A stretch of 64,000 nucleotides of DNA from Treponema berlinense (GTDB taxonomy: Bacteria > Spirochaetota > Spirochaetia > Treponematales > Treponemataceae). Made by a program: the position numbers and the translations under genes. The notes beneath the pieces were generated by a model. The model ran no database searches. It saw only the letters and a program-made list of their open reading frames with translations, and had not been told where the DNA came from. This document shows positions 38,401 to 44,706 of this stretch, piece by piece; the stretch's first letter is position 1, and each line of letters begins with the position of its first letter. Where the stretch lies: positions 62,001-126,000 of the forward strand of contig NZ_FUXC01000006.1 in the NCBI RefSeq assembly GCF_900167025.1, read 5' to 3'.

Positions 38401-40155
38401 GCAAACCGCTCAAGACTTGGAAAATTCCCTGTACGCGCAGGCGAAGGCATGGTAATTGAGGGAATGAACTTTGCGGAAGGCGAAAGCTACACGGTCAAGT
38501 TCTACAAGTCAAAGACAACCGCGGCCGGAAAAACTGTTGTCGGTGACGCCGTTACCGCCGAAACGGAAACTGGAAAAATTTCAACAGCCGGACAAATCAC
38601 CGTAAAAGCACCTGAATATTCACGCTGGGTTGAAGTCGTAGTTGGCGGAGTTGCAACAAGAAACAACACGAACGAGAACAGCGGCTGCAATATAGAAGAA
38701 GGCTATGTCGCAGGCGACAAAGAAACTCTCGGTCTTGCCGCCGCAAACACCGCCGGAACAAACTTCTGGACCGACGACAGATACATCAGCGTCTGGAATG
38801 TAGGAACGACGTTTGCTGACAGTTACAATCCGATAATGGGTACGATGGAAAAATTGGCGAATAGCGATAGCAAATATTTAAATGATGAGAAGTATGGTAA
38901 AAATGCAAATACTGCTCTTCCTGATAATACCTTGTATGGATATTGGGCTGCAGATGACAATATGGTCTGGGATAATATACTTGGAAAGCAAAGGGCATAT
39001 TCACTTTTTGGATCTGCAAATGCCGCAATGGAAAATTCTGCGAGCCAACTTGATACTTGTGTTATTTCAGTTCCTTCTACTAGTAAGGATAATGGGCAGG
39101 TGTTTGTTGCATTCCTTGACAACAAACTTTTGAATTCTGGAACTTACGGCCCTGGTCTTGTTCTTATGCGTGACGGACAAAAAATGAAGGCTCAGGATAC
39201 TTCAAAATATAAGTATTCTGTTGAATATATCGGTGGTGATAAAATGAAGAACCAGTTCCAAAATATAAAGATTGCAGGAACTTATGCGTCCTCTTCTAAA
39301 GCTGATGGAACTGATAATTTCCATGTCTATATAAGCTATTATGATGCTTATTCCCACTGTCTCAAGTATGGAAAAATTGAATTGAAGCCGAATCTTGATA
39401 AAGATAATTCTACTGACTTGGTGGCACAACACACTTTTGCGGCGGATTCTTCTGTTGCAAATAAGTTTGTTGTCGATGGTAAGGATGATAAAGATTCTGG
39501 TGGAGATGTTGGAAAATGGTCTGACATAAAAGTTCTACTTGAAAAGGGCGGAACTCCTGTTCCTGTTGTTGCCTATTATGTAACTAAGAGTTCAACTTCT
39601 GGCATTTTGAGACTGGCAAAAGGAACGTCAACTGCACCGCTTCTTAATAATGACACTAATTGGACTTATAAAGATGTAAATAGTCCTTCTGGAGTGAGAG
39701 ACTTTGGTCGTTATGTAAGTATGGAAATCGATTCTTCTGGGGGACTTCATATTGTTTGTCAGGATGCAATTGCTGGAGTGCTTTATTATGGATATTTTGC
39801 AGATGGAATTGCGGAAAATCCTACTGGCGGTTGGAAAAAGATAGACGCAACTTCATCAGTTGGAAGATGGACAGACATAAAACTTGAAGATTCTTCAAAA
39901 AAAGGACTTGATGCAAAACCGGTTGTAACTTATATGGATGCCACAAAACTTGATACAACTCAAGCGGTTAAGGTTGCATTTGTTGAAGATGAGACATGGG
40001 AATCCATGACAGCACCTTCCGAAAAACAGGCTGGCAGTCAGTATAAGATGAGTCTTGTTGTGGATGTTCTTGATAAAAATAATAAATCAAATAAACTCGC
40101 CGTCGGATTCAACTCCGATATGTTCGCCGTGGACTTCCTGCGTGGAGAGAAATAG
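29452..40155 (+). CDS. Giant Ig-repeat surface lipoprotein
   Basis: A 3567-residue protein. The signal peptide ends in IFLSC, so Cys24 is probably lipidated. From about residue 30 to 2950 it is a string of beta-rich Ig-like modules, at least ten of which end in a DKAGN-type segment followed by IDNTPP-like text that starts the next module (DTAGNKSG, DNAGNVSK, DKAGNTKS, DKVGNVGY). The last ~450 residues instead show repeats like VGKWSDIKV, FGRYVSMEI and VGRWTDIKL, each followed by a hydrophobic VVAYYV or VVTYMD strand, suggesting a beta-propeller. GGGAGAGAGAG precedes the ATG at 29452. A surface adhesin or carbohydrate-binding role is plausible but unproven. Bases 36450-38390 have very different composition. 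Confidence 0.8.
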   Translation: MKKNLLSVFAVVLTVFCGIFLSCEVGLGDSIDTKVPTVEINSPSADYIVRDEFTISGTWSDDGELKDIDVVLTNTSTKKKYPENDSFKATIIKEGGKDGGNWTCKINPLSESKIPDGSYEVSVTAIDTAGNKSGATRGFVIDNTPPLLSLTRPSTKFSDDGSSADSYGQDFSITGSVMDSSNVDSIEVEIYSAEGDDKDQLKKTVTLKNVPPTIDLSVAKWGSEAYESIYGTDKNAGTKKYWCKISVYDSARKIPEEDGDKGNGAAYFYLNNEISSDVIQTVKLTNAYYILNGTYDVTDENREIVEKVKSALSQKQLQKAVFSLNPLNNPSYELSGYTGLDDLKNASGSNQEKGYLNDSSCELMNKTKQTVNISAGLDQIPLDKDTIGIFLQECDKNGNIIENAEKITLLAPWKGQKDSDGNRKILNELSEEQRSERESKITPVGSYAYKVIVEVNSVIHPELKAGKYYVLGVDCYDQNDNEANNAGNEYAFKLSATAAAPVVKIDGEKSFYANKEFELSGTATVSQDDLEIELFAYIDSTEDEFFASSADGRINFDKNTGKFSLNVPKSVFEGKSAFTVFVQAGIKSVDGNRGTDQVQVNFDDEAPVISEISVTPILEEDNEEVVNGIITVKANITDNGIINRTEYSLMLENGEESERIPVSNISSSGFTVDTTKFEDNKKLTIRIYANDTSGNEGIKTKTVKINQSSDSPKIKFSNIDDKIKTVAEIKNGQKNILGTDNNHTLIGSVEDDDGIKTIKIFYQKVDVEQVVSGNEIEWNENSATVIKIDAGGSTSFTLKFDKLPKDEGAYLVKVFAEDKLSQTSYSTGSSGPFLIAVDNGAPQLAVSNVSGAFQAANSQFTITGSIDDSSAEIRCYSDADCSGKGSLIAISKNAGSDGRFSWNFEEKTGSEGKTLWFKAEDCFGQSSKQKFSYIVDTLPPKFTIESVNGESFNDAEKDEAGFVRKYGNNKNYFTLRGTVTDPSEKADKTDCSGLGESFFYILSENEPEKDEKGFYKNVASIWKKCAISATNAGFEWSAPIDLSSYKENVPYTVYLAAIDNAGNVSKISENPSAKIIITLDSESPEIKTFEKFEPTKLVLKARDSGSGIKDVKFLRNGTTVEKTPEKTTETVTEADGTTKEFEVYTFILEKEDVPEGTSRFRVEVTDKAGNTKSSDDIEIKNFAPSLSLVTDADSNEQKNKFLYSNKDIIVTASVKDENQIASLVWREGEKISGNVAIEKNNKKQELKITIPAPATDCGETTRIFTATNVYGLSSEAEVKYIFDVTKPEFKAEYEIDGNQKYSLFGKSGAQVKMNARDFAEIWFNSTSLMLDGCFEEATSGIKSIRYELKNKDGTILSQGTSLNGSEKGNFKFFNITVSDFENSTENHLKLYASDKAGNEQTAEWIIKVDSKNPELKENSLFVDGIIEDADKKLSNGKNDVVIKGSVFDELSGISKVQLSLDNGKFEKDAVLSESEEINEKNFEFTVLSAELSAGNKTVYAKIFDNAGNSPEIKLFDLVIDKKSPTVTFISPKDADSDAKGIQVNKTITLKGSADDKDDFGDGRFDKVTRIFYSTDKNSAIENWNDLKLEINGDSNWSAEFNTAKLSDGKYFFKAEAVDKVGNVGYSEPFELEIDQNSDRPTIKIISLETSGQIVSNSKISGSVSDDDGIDGLYYSTDSADLEKTPEQSSGWKKLELSSDKTWSFELSDEGNYDIYFYAKDLEGGIFYTKNAGKLERPFIQFNSSEKSDNQNPVRISLDKTAPSLKNIKCAVSSGTELSIEESVWKDPYNFGINLGNNSPYLFVQFEIEENVSMNDSAFDDVKLSLGNKVLDLTGKLERTGDLSSDGKLSYTVRALDSRNFNVEGKNTITVTATDKSGRTSSKDFNATIDNAAPTVSIDENSIENITGKCAITGKGSDPSGISTFNYLIPTKEQVKTGVTKNSDGWIPLRTSTGETINDYSEPLKEPQWKIEFNSSSFEKPENLESLIYYATAKNADGSLKYAEEISGDKNKVNVPVYFYVEDATGNAEVVKEKIPVNVRGGIPTVEVTSHEDFAKTGSTVILQGSADDDEKISSVRITKVEYSIDGEITDSTDWKPIDDLSGTGIVVKGNILENPAQIIAEGTRNWKAGIDVSKIKIEEAEKKEAIKALRFTVESYDENGTSSSLAYPDADSAKICQIRIYVDSGVPCVEKAYIVGFASQPTDRDSVPVWEKSYSAGMCFSGKKAKFWYLKTVVTDDSSVIDVGLRMQSGNGYISAMNGFESSESEVASSNGTITFGAKTAEYTVFIPINVTKEGNVYATLSLNDGQHSEVETNYAFKIDNTAPTLYGTDGSSTETMEHADSLRLMSLGKPVGTENVVENSDGYYTFGDELDESGSGLAYVAFYFKKAAAGTSSARVYSPMYGRDSGHDNRVELSGSRAENSVYINDDGLPALVKTVTVATDGDGKSTVTFSGLGGNRNIRTLGLVKIGGAYHKIASITGDVAVLADEVDSKYTSAEFIYAMLVDHQITEGFNSDGTVSNDDGDGLVEMVKQTGSKYRWTASLYSDNIPDGPAEIHVVAFDEAGNINSGYVKTSVQNNRPRLARLYLATDLNGNGKFDYYNENSAGPVLSTDSEKATANGTEYGELSFYSLLAADGKVQGNAALSPNRCGFVASDKMLVLTEIVGGNGELKYAYTVSGDNAESSAVGVTTKNADGSNLLELKSTAADLEIADKKGTAGTIAELLNEKILVDGTHTLTADAGGISGAYHGFIIGKETLGNYESWKGDAKNYRWFGVTYWDSTEETVQGESSLYALLKIPVVVNVEDDIIPEASIRPFWWNSKDDASFVYDEDGQPLGHIDLPGGTETKPGVSGRVYIDGTAYDETRLGKLYLTEPDGKKYQIAEYEKGGWITEFSTSWKNIKSVSVETVTEPSQKGHRVNFRVEIDMTPYGVKTGQTVDVTAEDAAANKSAGSTVQTTKETHTPHYGMDFVPYIKSIYPAVSGSANRSRLGKFPVRAGEGMVIEGMNFAEGESYTVKFYKSKTTAAGKTVVGDAVTAETETGKISTAGQITVKAPEYSRWVEVVVGGVATRNNTNENSGCNIEEGYVAGDKETLGLAAANTAGTNFWTDDRYISVWNVGTTFADSYNPIMGTMEKLANSDSKYLNDEKYGKNANTALPDNTLYGYWAADDNMVWDNILGKQRAYSLFGSANAAMENSASQLDTCVISVPSTSKDNGQVFVAFLDNKLLNSGTYGPGLVLMRDGQKMKAQDTSKYKYSVEYIGGDKMKNQFQNIKIAGTYASSSKADGTDNFHVYISYYDAYSHCLKYGKIELKPNLDKDNSTDLVAQHTFAADSSVANKFVVDGKDDKDSGGDVGKWSDIKVLLEKGGTPVPVVAYYVTKSSTSGILRLAKGTSTAPLLNNDTNWTYKDVNSPSGVRDFGRYVSMEIDSSGGLHIVCQDAIAGVLYYGYFADGIAENPTGGWKKIDATSSVGRWTDIKLEDSSKKGLDAKPVVTYMDATKLDTTQAVKVAFVEDETWESMTAPSEKQAGSQYKMSLVVDVLDKNNKSNKLAVGFNSDMFAVDFLRGEK
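36450..38390 (+). other. High-GC mosaic segment inside the giant lipoprotein gene
   Basis: Sampled rows give about 62% G+C here (36481-36540 and 37921-37980), against about 37% at 35041-35100 and 33% at 39241-39300. Codons change with it: Lys AAG and Glu GAG replace AAA and GAA, and CTC/CTG and GTC appear. The frame is intact throughout. A mixed zone follows to about 38825. The last ~55 bases of the gene are again GC-rich. Confidence 0.8.
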
Positions 40156-40159
40156 CGGC

Positions 40160-40333
40160 TGATTTTGGGAGTGGCATTTTTTGCGTTAGCGATTGGAAGT
40201 GCGGCGCAGCCGTTCAAAAGCGGCGGGTGAGCCTGCGAAATCCCGCTTTTGAATGAAGTGGCACGTATGCCACGGAACACTGGAAAGCGCGGCTCCGGAC
40301 GGAACTTCCGGCCGGGGCAACGCCCATTTTTTT
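40160..40333 (+). repeat. Interspersed palindromic repeat, long copy
   Basis: GATTGGAAGTGCGGCGCAGC, an arm CAAAAGCGGC pairing loosely with CCCGCTTTTG, GTGGCACGTATGCCAC as a perfect stem, then GGAAAGCGCGGCTCCGG and GGAACTTCCGGCCGGGGC. It shares order and motifs with 60284-60365. It occupies half of the 363 bases before the next gene; the rest is AT-rich and contains the right 24-bp repeat and a promoter. Confidence 0.75.
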
Positions 40334-40350
40334 ATGTGCAAAGAGGTTTG
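40327..40350 (+). repeat. 24-bp direct repeat, right copy
   Basis: Identical to 29326-29349. The two copies bracket an 11-kb interval holding only the giant lipoprotein gene and a repeat element. Confidence 0.8.
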
Positions 40351-40485
40351 TAACTTTATTTTCCATTTTTTTTTATTTACACGCATTTTAAAATATTCTT
40401 GTAAAATTTAAGTTAAGAAAGTGTTAAATCGAAGAAAATTTATTTTGGCTGGTTGTTTTTATATGTTTTATCAAAATGTGCAATA

Positions 40486-40494
40486 TGCTATAAT
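40486..40494 (+). promoter_or_regulatory. Extended -10 promoter
   Basis: TGCTATAAT is an extended -10 element (TATAAT at 40489-40494). The matching -35 position (TTTTAT) is poor, as is common with extended -10 promoters. It drives the binding-protein gene. Confidence 0.55.
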
Positions 40495-40518
40495 GGCGGA
40501 AATTATGGAGGACTTTTT

Positions 40519-41292
40519 ATGAAAAAAGTTTTATTTGCGGTTTTCGCGGCTTCGGCTGTTTTTGCTTTGGCTGGCTGTAAAGAAAAGAAAAATGTTGTAA
40601 TCAATTCTAAGGCTGACTTGGAAAATCTTTCGATTGGATGTCAGGCTGGTACAACTGGCGAAATTTATATTCAGGAAGATTTGCCAAACGCAAAATGCAA
40701 TTCTTTTAAAAATGTAATTGACGCTTCGCTTTCACTCAAAAATGGTGCAATCGATGCTATTATTATCGACGAATTGCCTGCTAAAGAAGTTTGCAAAAAC
40801 AATTCTGACCTTACTATTCTTGATTTTGACCTTGCTACTGATGTTTACGCAATTGCCGTTCAGAAAGGAAACACAGAACTTCTTAATTCTATCAACAAGA
40901 CAATCTCTGATATGAAAACTGACGGAAGATACGAAGCTCTCGTTGCTGATTTTATGCCTACTGACGGAAAAATTAAAATTCCTGCTATCGAAGCAAAATC
41001 TGGCAATGGTAAAATTGTAATGGGCACAAACGCAGCTTTCCCTCCATTTGAATATGTTGAAGGTTCTAAGGTTGTTGGTTTTGACGCTTCTATGGCTCAG
41101 TACATTGCAAATGATTGCGGCAAAACTCTCGAAATCAGCGATATGGCTTTTGACGGTTTGATTGCCGCTCTTCAGTCTGGTTCAATTGACTTTGTTGCCG
41201 CTGGAATGACTGCAACAGAAGAAAGAAGACAGAATGTTGATTTTTCTGAACCATATTACGAATCTAAACAGGTTGTAATCGTAAGAAAATAA
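40519..41292 (+). CDS. Circularly permuted amino-acid ABC binding lipoprotein
   Basis: A 257-residue lipoprotein (LAGC, Cys20) whose halves are in swapped order compared with the SBP_bac_3 family. Residues ~25-150 are the usual second half: SKADLENLSIGCQAGTTGE (start of lobe 2), LKNGAIDAIIIDELPAK, VQKGNTELLNSINK and DGRYEALVADF (normally the C-terminus). A ~15-residue linker (PTDGKIKIPAIEAKSGNG) follows. Residues ~165-257 are the usual first half: KIVMGTNAAFPPFEYVEG, FDGLIAALQSGSIDFVAAGM, RRQNVDFSEPYYESK and the hinge strand QVVIVRK, where the protein stops. Both binding-lobe motifs are complete, so it should fold and bind. GGAGG precedes the ATG at 40519. The permease and ATPase follow. Confidence 0.85.
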   Translation: MKKVLFAVFAASAVFALAGCKEKKNVVINSKADLENLSIGCQAGTTGEIYIQEDLPNAKCNSFKNVIDASLSLKNGAIDAIIIDELPAKEVCKNNSDLTILDFDLATDVYAIAVQKGNTELLNSINKTISDMKTDGRYEALVADFMPTDGKIKIPAIEAKSGNGKIVMGTNAAFPPFEYVEGSKVVGFDASMAQYIANDCGKTLEISDMAFDGLIAALQSGSIDFVAAGMTATEERRQNVDFSEPYYESKQVVIVRK

Positions 41293-41334
41293 AAATTTTC
41301 AAAAACTGAATTTTTACTTTTGATTGAATTTTAT

Positions 41335-41378
41335 GTATGGTCGTTGCGATTCTTGTCGAAATGACCATACTGTTTTTT
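41335..41378 (+). terminator. Terminator after the permuted binding protein
   Basis: GTATGGTC (41335-41342) pairs with GACCATAC (41363-41370), followed by TGTTTTTTAT. It separates the binding-protein gene from the permease, as in the first importer. Confidence 0.75.
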
Positions 41379-41418
41379 ATGGTGGTCTGGACAGTTAAAC
41401 GTTCAGCCACCTGTTTTA

Positions 41419-41503
41419 TCATTACAGTTTGCTCAAGCGTTGCTTTTTCAAGCTGTGATTCCCGCCATCCGTGGCTCGTTGCTAACACGAAGTTTTATAG
41501 GAG
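41419..41503 (+). repeat. 85-base leader repeat, copy 2
   Basis: Partner of 21591-21675, about 66 of 85 bases identical without gaps. It ends in the ribosome site (TAGGAG) of the permease gene. Confidence 0.7.
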
Positions 41504-41509
41504 AAAAAA

Positions 41510-42181
41510 ATGCTTCAAAAAATTTTAGAAATTATGTTCTCTCACGGCAGGTGGATGATGATTTTGCAGGGCTTGGGAACAACTCTTTTAATCGCCTTGT
41601 GTGCGGTTTTGATGGGAACAATCCTTGGCTGCATTTTTGCAATTTTTAAGCTTTCTAATTCAAAAATTTTAAATGCGATTTCTAACGTTTATACGACTTT
41701 GATTCGCGGAATTCCAATGGCAACTCAGTTGATGATTTGTTATTTTGTTATTTTTTCGCCATTGGGAGTAAGAAATACTGTTCTGGTTGCAATAATTTCG
41801 TTTGGCGTAAATTCCGGGGCTTATTGTACAGAAATTTTCAGAGCCGGAATTAACGGTGTAGACAAGGGGCAAATGGAAGCCGGACGTTCGCTTGGTTTGA
41901 ACTGGGCACAGACTATGTTTGCAATCATTATTCCTCAGGCTTTTAAAACGATTTTGCCGACTTTTGCATCGGAATTCATTACTCTTATAAAAGAAACTTC
42001 GGTTGCAAGTTTTATTGCCGTAGTTGACCTTCAGAAAGCGTGCGACAATATTCGCAATGCAACTTACAATGCCTGGGTTCCACTTCTTTCGTGCGCCCTG
42101 GTTTATCTTATTCTTACAGTTGGTCTTACAAAGATTTTTTCTGCAATCGAAACAAAAGTTGCCAAATCTGAAAAAAAATAA
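41510..42181 (+). CDS. Amino-acid ABC transporter permease
   Basis: A 223-residue inner-membrane permease of the HisM/GlnP family, with about five hydrophobic segments and the EAA loop [14 protein letters not shown] followed by PQAFKTILP. It resembles the permease at 5342 (shared LSNSKILNAI and RGIP segments) but is clearly a separate paralogue. TAGGAG precedes the ATG. It works with the permuted binding protein upstream and the ATPase downstream. Confidence 0.9.
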   Translation: MLQKILEIMFSHGRWMMILQGLGTTLLIALCAVLMGTILGCIFAIFKLSNSKILNAISNVYTTLIRGIPMATQLMICYFVIFSPLGVRNTVLVAIISFGVNSGAYCTEIFRAGINGVDKGQMEAGRSLGLNWAQTMFAIIIPQAFKTILPTFASEFITLIKETSVASFIAVVDLQKACDNIRNATYNAWVPLLSCALVYLILTVGLTKIFSAIETKVAKSEKK

Positions 42182-42212
42182 AATTCCTTGAATTTTTTAC
42201 TGGAGAAAATTG

Positions 42213-42935
42213 ATGATTGAAATAAAAAACCTTACTAAAAAATTTGGACAATTGACTGTTCTTGACGGAATTTCGGAAACTATAAATAAAGGCGAAAAAA
42301 TTGTAATTATCGGACCGAGCGGCGGTGGTAAGTCGACTTTTTTGCGTTGCTTGAATTTACTGGAAACTCCGACCAGCGGAAGCATTGTTTTTGAAGGAAC
42401 TGATATTACCGACAAAAAAACTGACATCAACAAAATCCGTCAGAAAATGGGAATGGTTTTTCAGCATTTTAACCTTTTTCCGCACAAAACTGTCTTGCAA
42501 AATTTGACTCTCGCTCCAGTTATGCTCAAAATTATGAAAATTGAAGAAGCGGAAGAAAAAGCATATTCGCTCTTAAAGAGAATTGGACTTGCCGAAAAAG
42601 CCCGTGCTTATCCAGCAAGCCTTTCTGGAGGTCAGCAGCAGCGAATTGCAATTATCCGTTCGATTATGATGAATCCGGAAGTTATTCTTTTTGATGAACC
42701 GACAAGCGCCCTCGACCCGGAAATGGTCGGCGAAGTTTTGGCACTTATGCGTAATCTTGCGGATGACGGAATGACGATGGTTTGCGTTACTCACGAAATG
42801 GGTTTTGCACGCGAAGTTGCCCAGAGAATTTTCTTTATGGACGGTGGAAAAATTGCTGAACAGGGAAATCCATCTCAGATTTTTGACAGTCCTAAGTCTG
42901 ACCGCTTAAAGCAGTTTTTAAAAGCGGTTCTGTAA
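42213..42935 (+). CDS. Amino-acid ABC transporter ATP-binding protein
   Basis: A 240-residue GlnQ-type ATPase. Walker [11 protein letters not shown]-loop FQHFNLFPH, signature LSGGQQQR, Walker [15 protein letters not shown] and switch His in [15 protein letters not shown] are all standard. ATG at 42213 follows TGGAG; a TTG codon directly before it is not needed. Last gene of the second amino-acid importer. Confidence 0.95.
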   Translation: MIEIKNLTKKFGQLTVLDGISETINKGEKIVIIGPSGGGKSTFLRCLNLLETPTSGSIVFEGTDITDKKTDINKIRQKMGMVFQHFNLFPHKTVLQNLTLAPVMLKIMKIEEAEEKAYSLLKRIGLAEKARAYPASLSGGQQQRIAIIRSIMMNPEVILFDEPTSALDPEMVGEVLALMRNLADDGMTMVCVTHEMGFAREVAQRIFFMDGGKIAEQGNPSQIFDSPKSDRLKQFLKAVL

Positions 42936-42964
42936 AATTTAAAATCTTAAAATCGGAAAAGCCA

Positions 42965-43807
42965 ATGAAAAAAACATTCACCTTAAAAATCCTGATTTTC
43001 TGTTTGTGCTCACATTTCTTTGCGGACGTTGCAAATTCTGTAAAGAGCGTTTGCGCTTTGGGAAGTCCATTTTGTCTTTCTAAAAAAACAGACGGAGCAT
43101 TGCTTGGCGCCGGAATTTTTTTGTCTGGAGCGGATTTGTTTTTGGACAACGTTTTAAAAATCAATCAGCAGACGTTTGACGAAAACCGCAGTTTTGAAAA
43201 AAAATCTGTAAACGGTTTTGACAGACTTTTTATGAACGATTACAATTTTCTGCTCGACAAAGTTGGCGGAAACATTTTTTTGTGCTCTGCAATGGCATCT
43301 CCGATTTTTATTTTGGGAAAATCTCAAAAAAGCGAATGGAAAACCGTCGGCTTAATGTATGCTGAAACTCTTTTAATTGCGAATGGAATTAAGGAACTTG
43401 CAAAACTCTCAATAAACCGTTACCGGCCAATGTGCTATTTTGAAAGCGGCGATTCTTACGATTCGTACAAAGATGACGGCGATTTTGCAAATTCTTTTCC
43501 GTCAGGACACTCAACAATGGCTTTTGCCGGAGCCGCTTTTTCGAGCTATGTTTTTTGGAAATATTTTCCTGAAAGCCCGTTGCGTTATGTTGTTTGCGCC
43601 GGAAGTTTTTCTTTTGCAGCCGCAACAGCCGTAAGCCGCGTTTTGTCCGGAAATCACTTTGTAAGCGATGTTGCTGTCGGAGCTTTGATTGGCTCTTGCA
43701 CAGGATTTTTAGTTCCTTTTTTGCATCAGTCTAAAAAAGCAGAAACAAACGAAAATATTCAGGTTGGAATTTTGCCGAACGGTTTTTTGATGAGGCTCAA
43801 TTTTTAA
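42965..43807 (+). CDS. PAP2-family phosphatase, exported or membrane-bound
   Basis: A 280-residue PAP2 phosphatase. The three catalytic motifs are present: KLSINRYRP, FPSGHSTMAF and SRVLSGNHFVSDV. An N-terminal hydrophobic stretch (residues ~5-22) looks like a signal peptide or anchor, and there are further hydrophobic segments around the motifs, so the active site faces the periplasm. Substrates in this family include lipid phosphates such as undecaprenyl diphosphate. Its stop overlaps the ECF T-component start, so it is in the ECF operon; whether it is linked to the transported vitamin is unknown. Confidence 0.85.
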   Translation: MKKTFTLKILIFCLCSHFFADVANSVKSVCALGSPFCLSKKTDGALLGAGIFLSGADLFLDNVLKINQQTFDENRSFEKKSVNGFDRLFMNDYNFLLDKVGGNIFLCSAMASPIFILGKSQKSEWKTVGLMYAETLLIANGIKELAKLSINRYRPMCYFESGDSYDSYKDDGDFANSFPSGHSTMAFAGAAFSSYVFWKYFPESPLRYVVCAGSFSFAAATAVSRVLSGNHFVSDVAVGALIGSCTGFLVPFLHQSKKAETNENIQVGILPNGFLMRLNF

Positions 43808-44703
43808 TGGAAGATTTATTCAATTCAAAAAAAACAAAAAATTCGATTAAAAAAAAAGATTTAGTTTTTAAAAAATGCACGCATCCGCTTGTCGATTTTT
43901 TGTGGTTTTTGGGGATAATCTGTTTTTGTGTTGCAATCCGCCATCCTTTTTATTTGGGACTTTCGCTTTTTGCAGGCATTTTATTCAATATCTTTCAAAA
44001 AAACTGGCACGGCTTAAAACTGATAATTTTTTGTGTTCCAATTTTTATTTTTCTTTCTGCGCTAAATCCGCTCGTAAGCCATTGGGGAGAAACTGTCCTT
44101 TTTTTGATTTTTGGCAAACCTTTTACAAAAGAAGCTTTTTTTTACGGCCTCAATATGGGGCTTGTTTTTTTAGTAATGTTTGAATGGTTTTTGTGCTTCG
44201 GCTGCGTAATGACCGTGGACAAATTCACTTACCTTTTTGCGCCGGTTTTTCCTTCTGTAAGTTTGATGATGGTGATGATTTTGCGGCTCGTTCCTTTTTG
44301 CATAAGACGGGGACGCGAAATTTCTGACGGTCGTTGTGCAATCGGATTAAAAAAATCGACTTTTAAACAAAAATTTTCGGTTTTGAACGCGGTTATGAGT
44401 TCAATTTTGGAAGACGGCGTAATGACGGCTTTGAGCATGGAAAAACGCGGTTATGGAACAGCAAGGCGCACTAGTTTTTTGAATTATCGCTGGAGAATTT
44501 CAGATTTTTTTGAACTGTTTTTTTTGAGTTTTTGCGCTTTTTTTGTTGTTTGCGGAATAAAAAACGGAAACTGCGCAGTCAATTTTTATCCTGTAATAAA
44601 TTTTTCAAAAATTTTTGCAACCCTCCAGTCGGCGGAAACTTTTTTTGCCTTTGCAGGATTTTTGTTTTTGCCAATGATTATTAAAATTTTTTCTGAGGAT
44701 TAA
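43807..44703 (+). CDS. ECF transporter T component (EcfT/CbiQ family)
   Basis: A 298-residue inner-membrane scaffold protein that couples the ATPase to the substrate-binding S component of an energy-coupling-factor importer. About six hydrophobic segments are visible, then the coupling-helix signatures DGRCAIGLKKS and MEKRGYGTARR (counterparts of the A-R-G motifs). The start overlaps the PAP2 stop by one base, and the ATPase gene follows 3 bases after the stop, so the order is PAP2-T-A-S. Confidence 0.82.
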   Translation: MEDLFNSKKTKNSIKKKDLVFKKCTHPLVDFLWFLGIICFCVAIRHPFYLGLSLFAGILFNIFQKNWHGLKLIIFCVPIFIFLSALNPLVSHWGETVLFLIFGKPFTKEAFFYGLNMGLVFLVMFEWFLCFGCVMTVDKFTYLFAPVFPSVSLMMVMILRLVPFCIRRGREISDGRCAIGLKKSTFKQKFSVLNAVMSSILEDGVMTALSMEKRGYGTARRTSFLNYRWRISDFFELFFLSFCAFFVVCGIKNGNCAVNFYPVINFSKIFATLQSAETFFAFAGFLFLPMIIKIFSED

Positions 44704-44706
44704 AAA

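Noticed and set aside
40519-41292. Interpretation as two truncated, fused binding-protein genes (pseudogene)
   Set aside because: Every part of one binding protein is present exactly once, with export signal, ribosome site, intact frame and terminator, which fits permutation better than decay.
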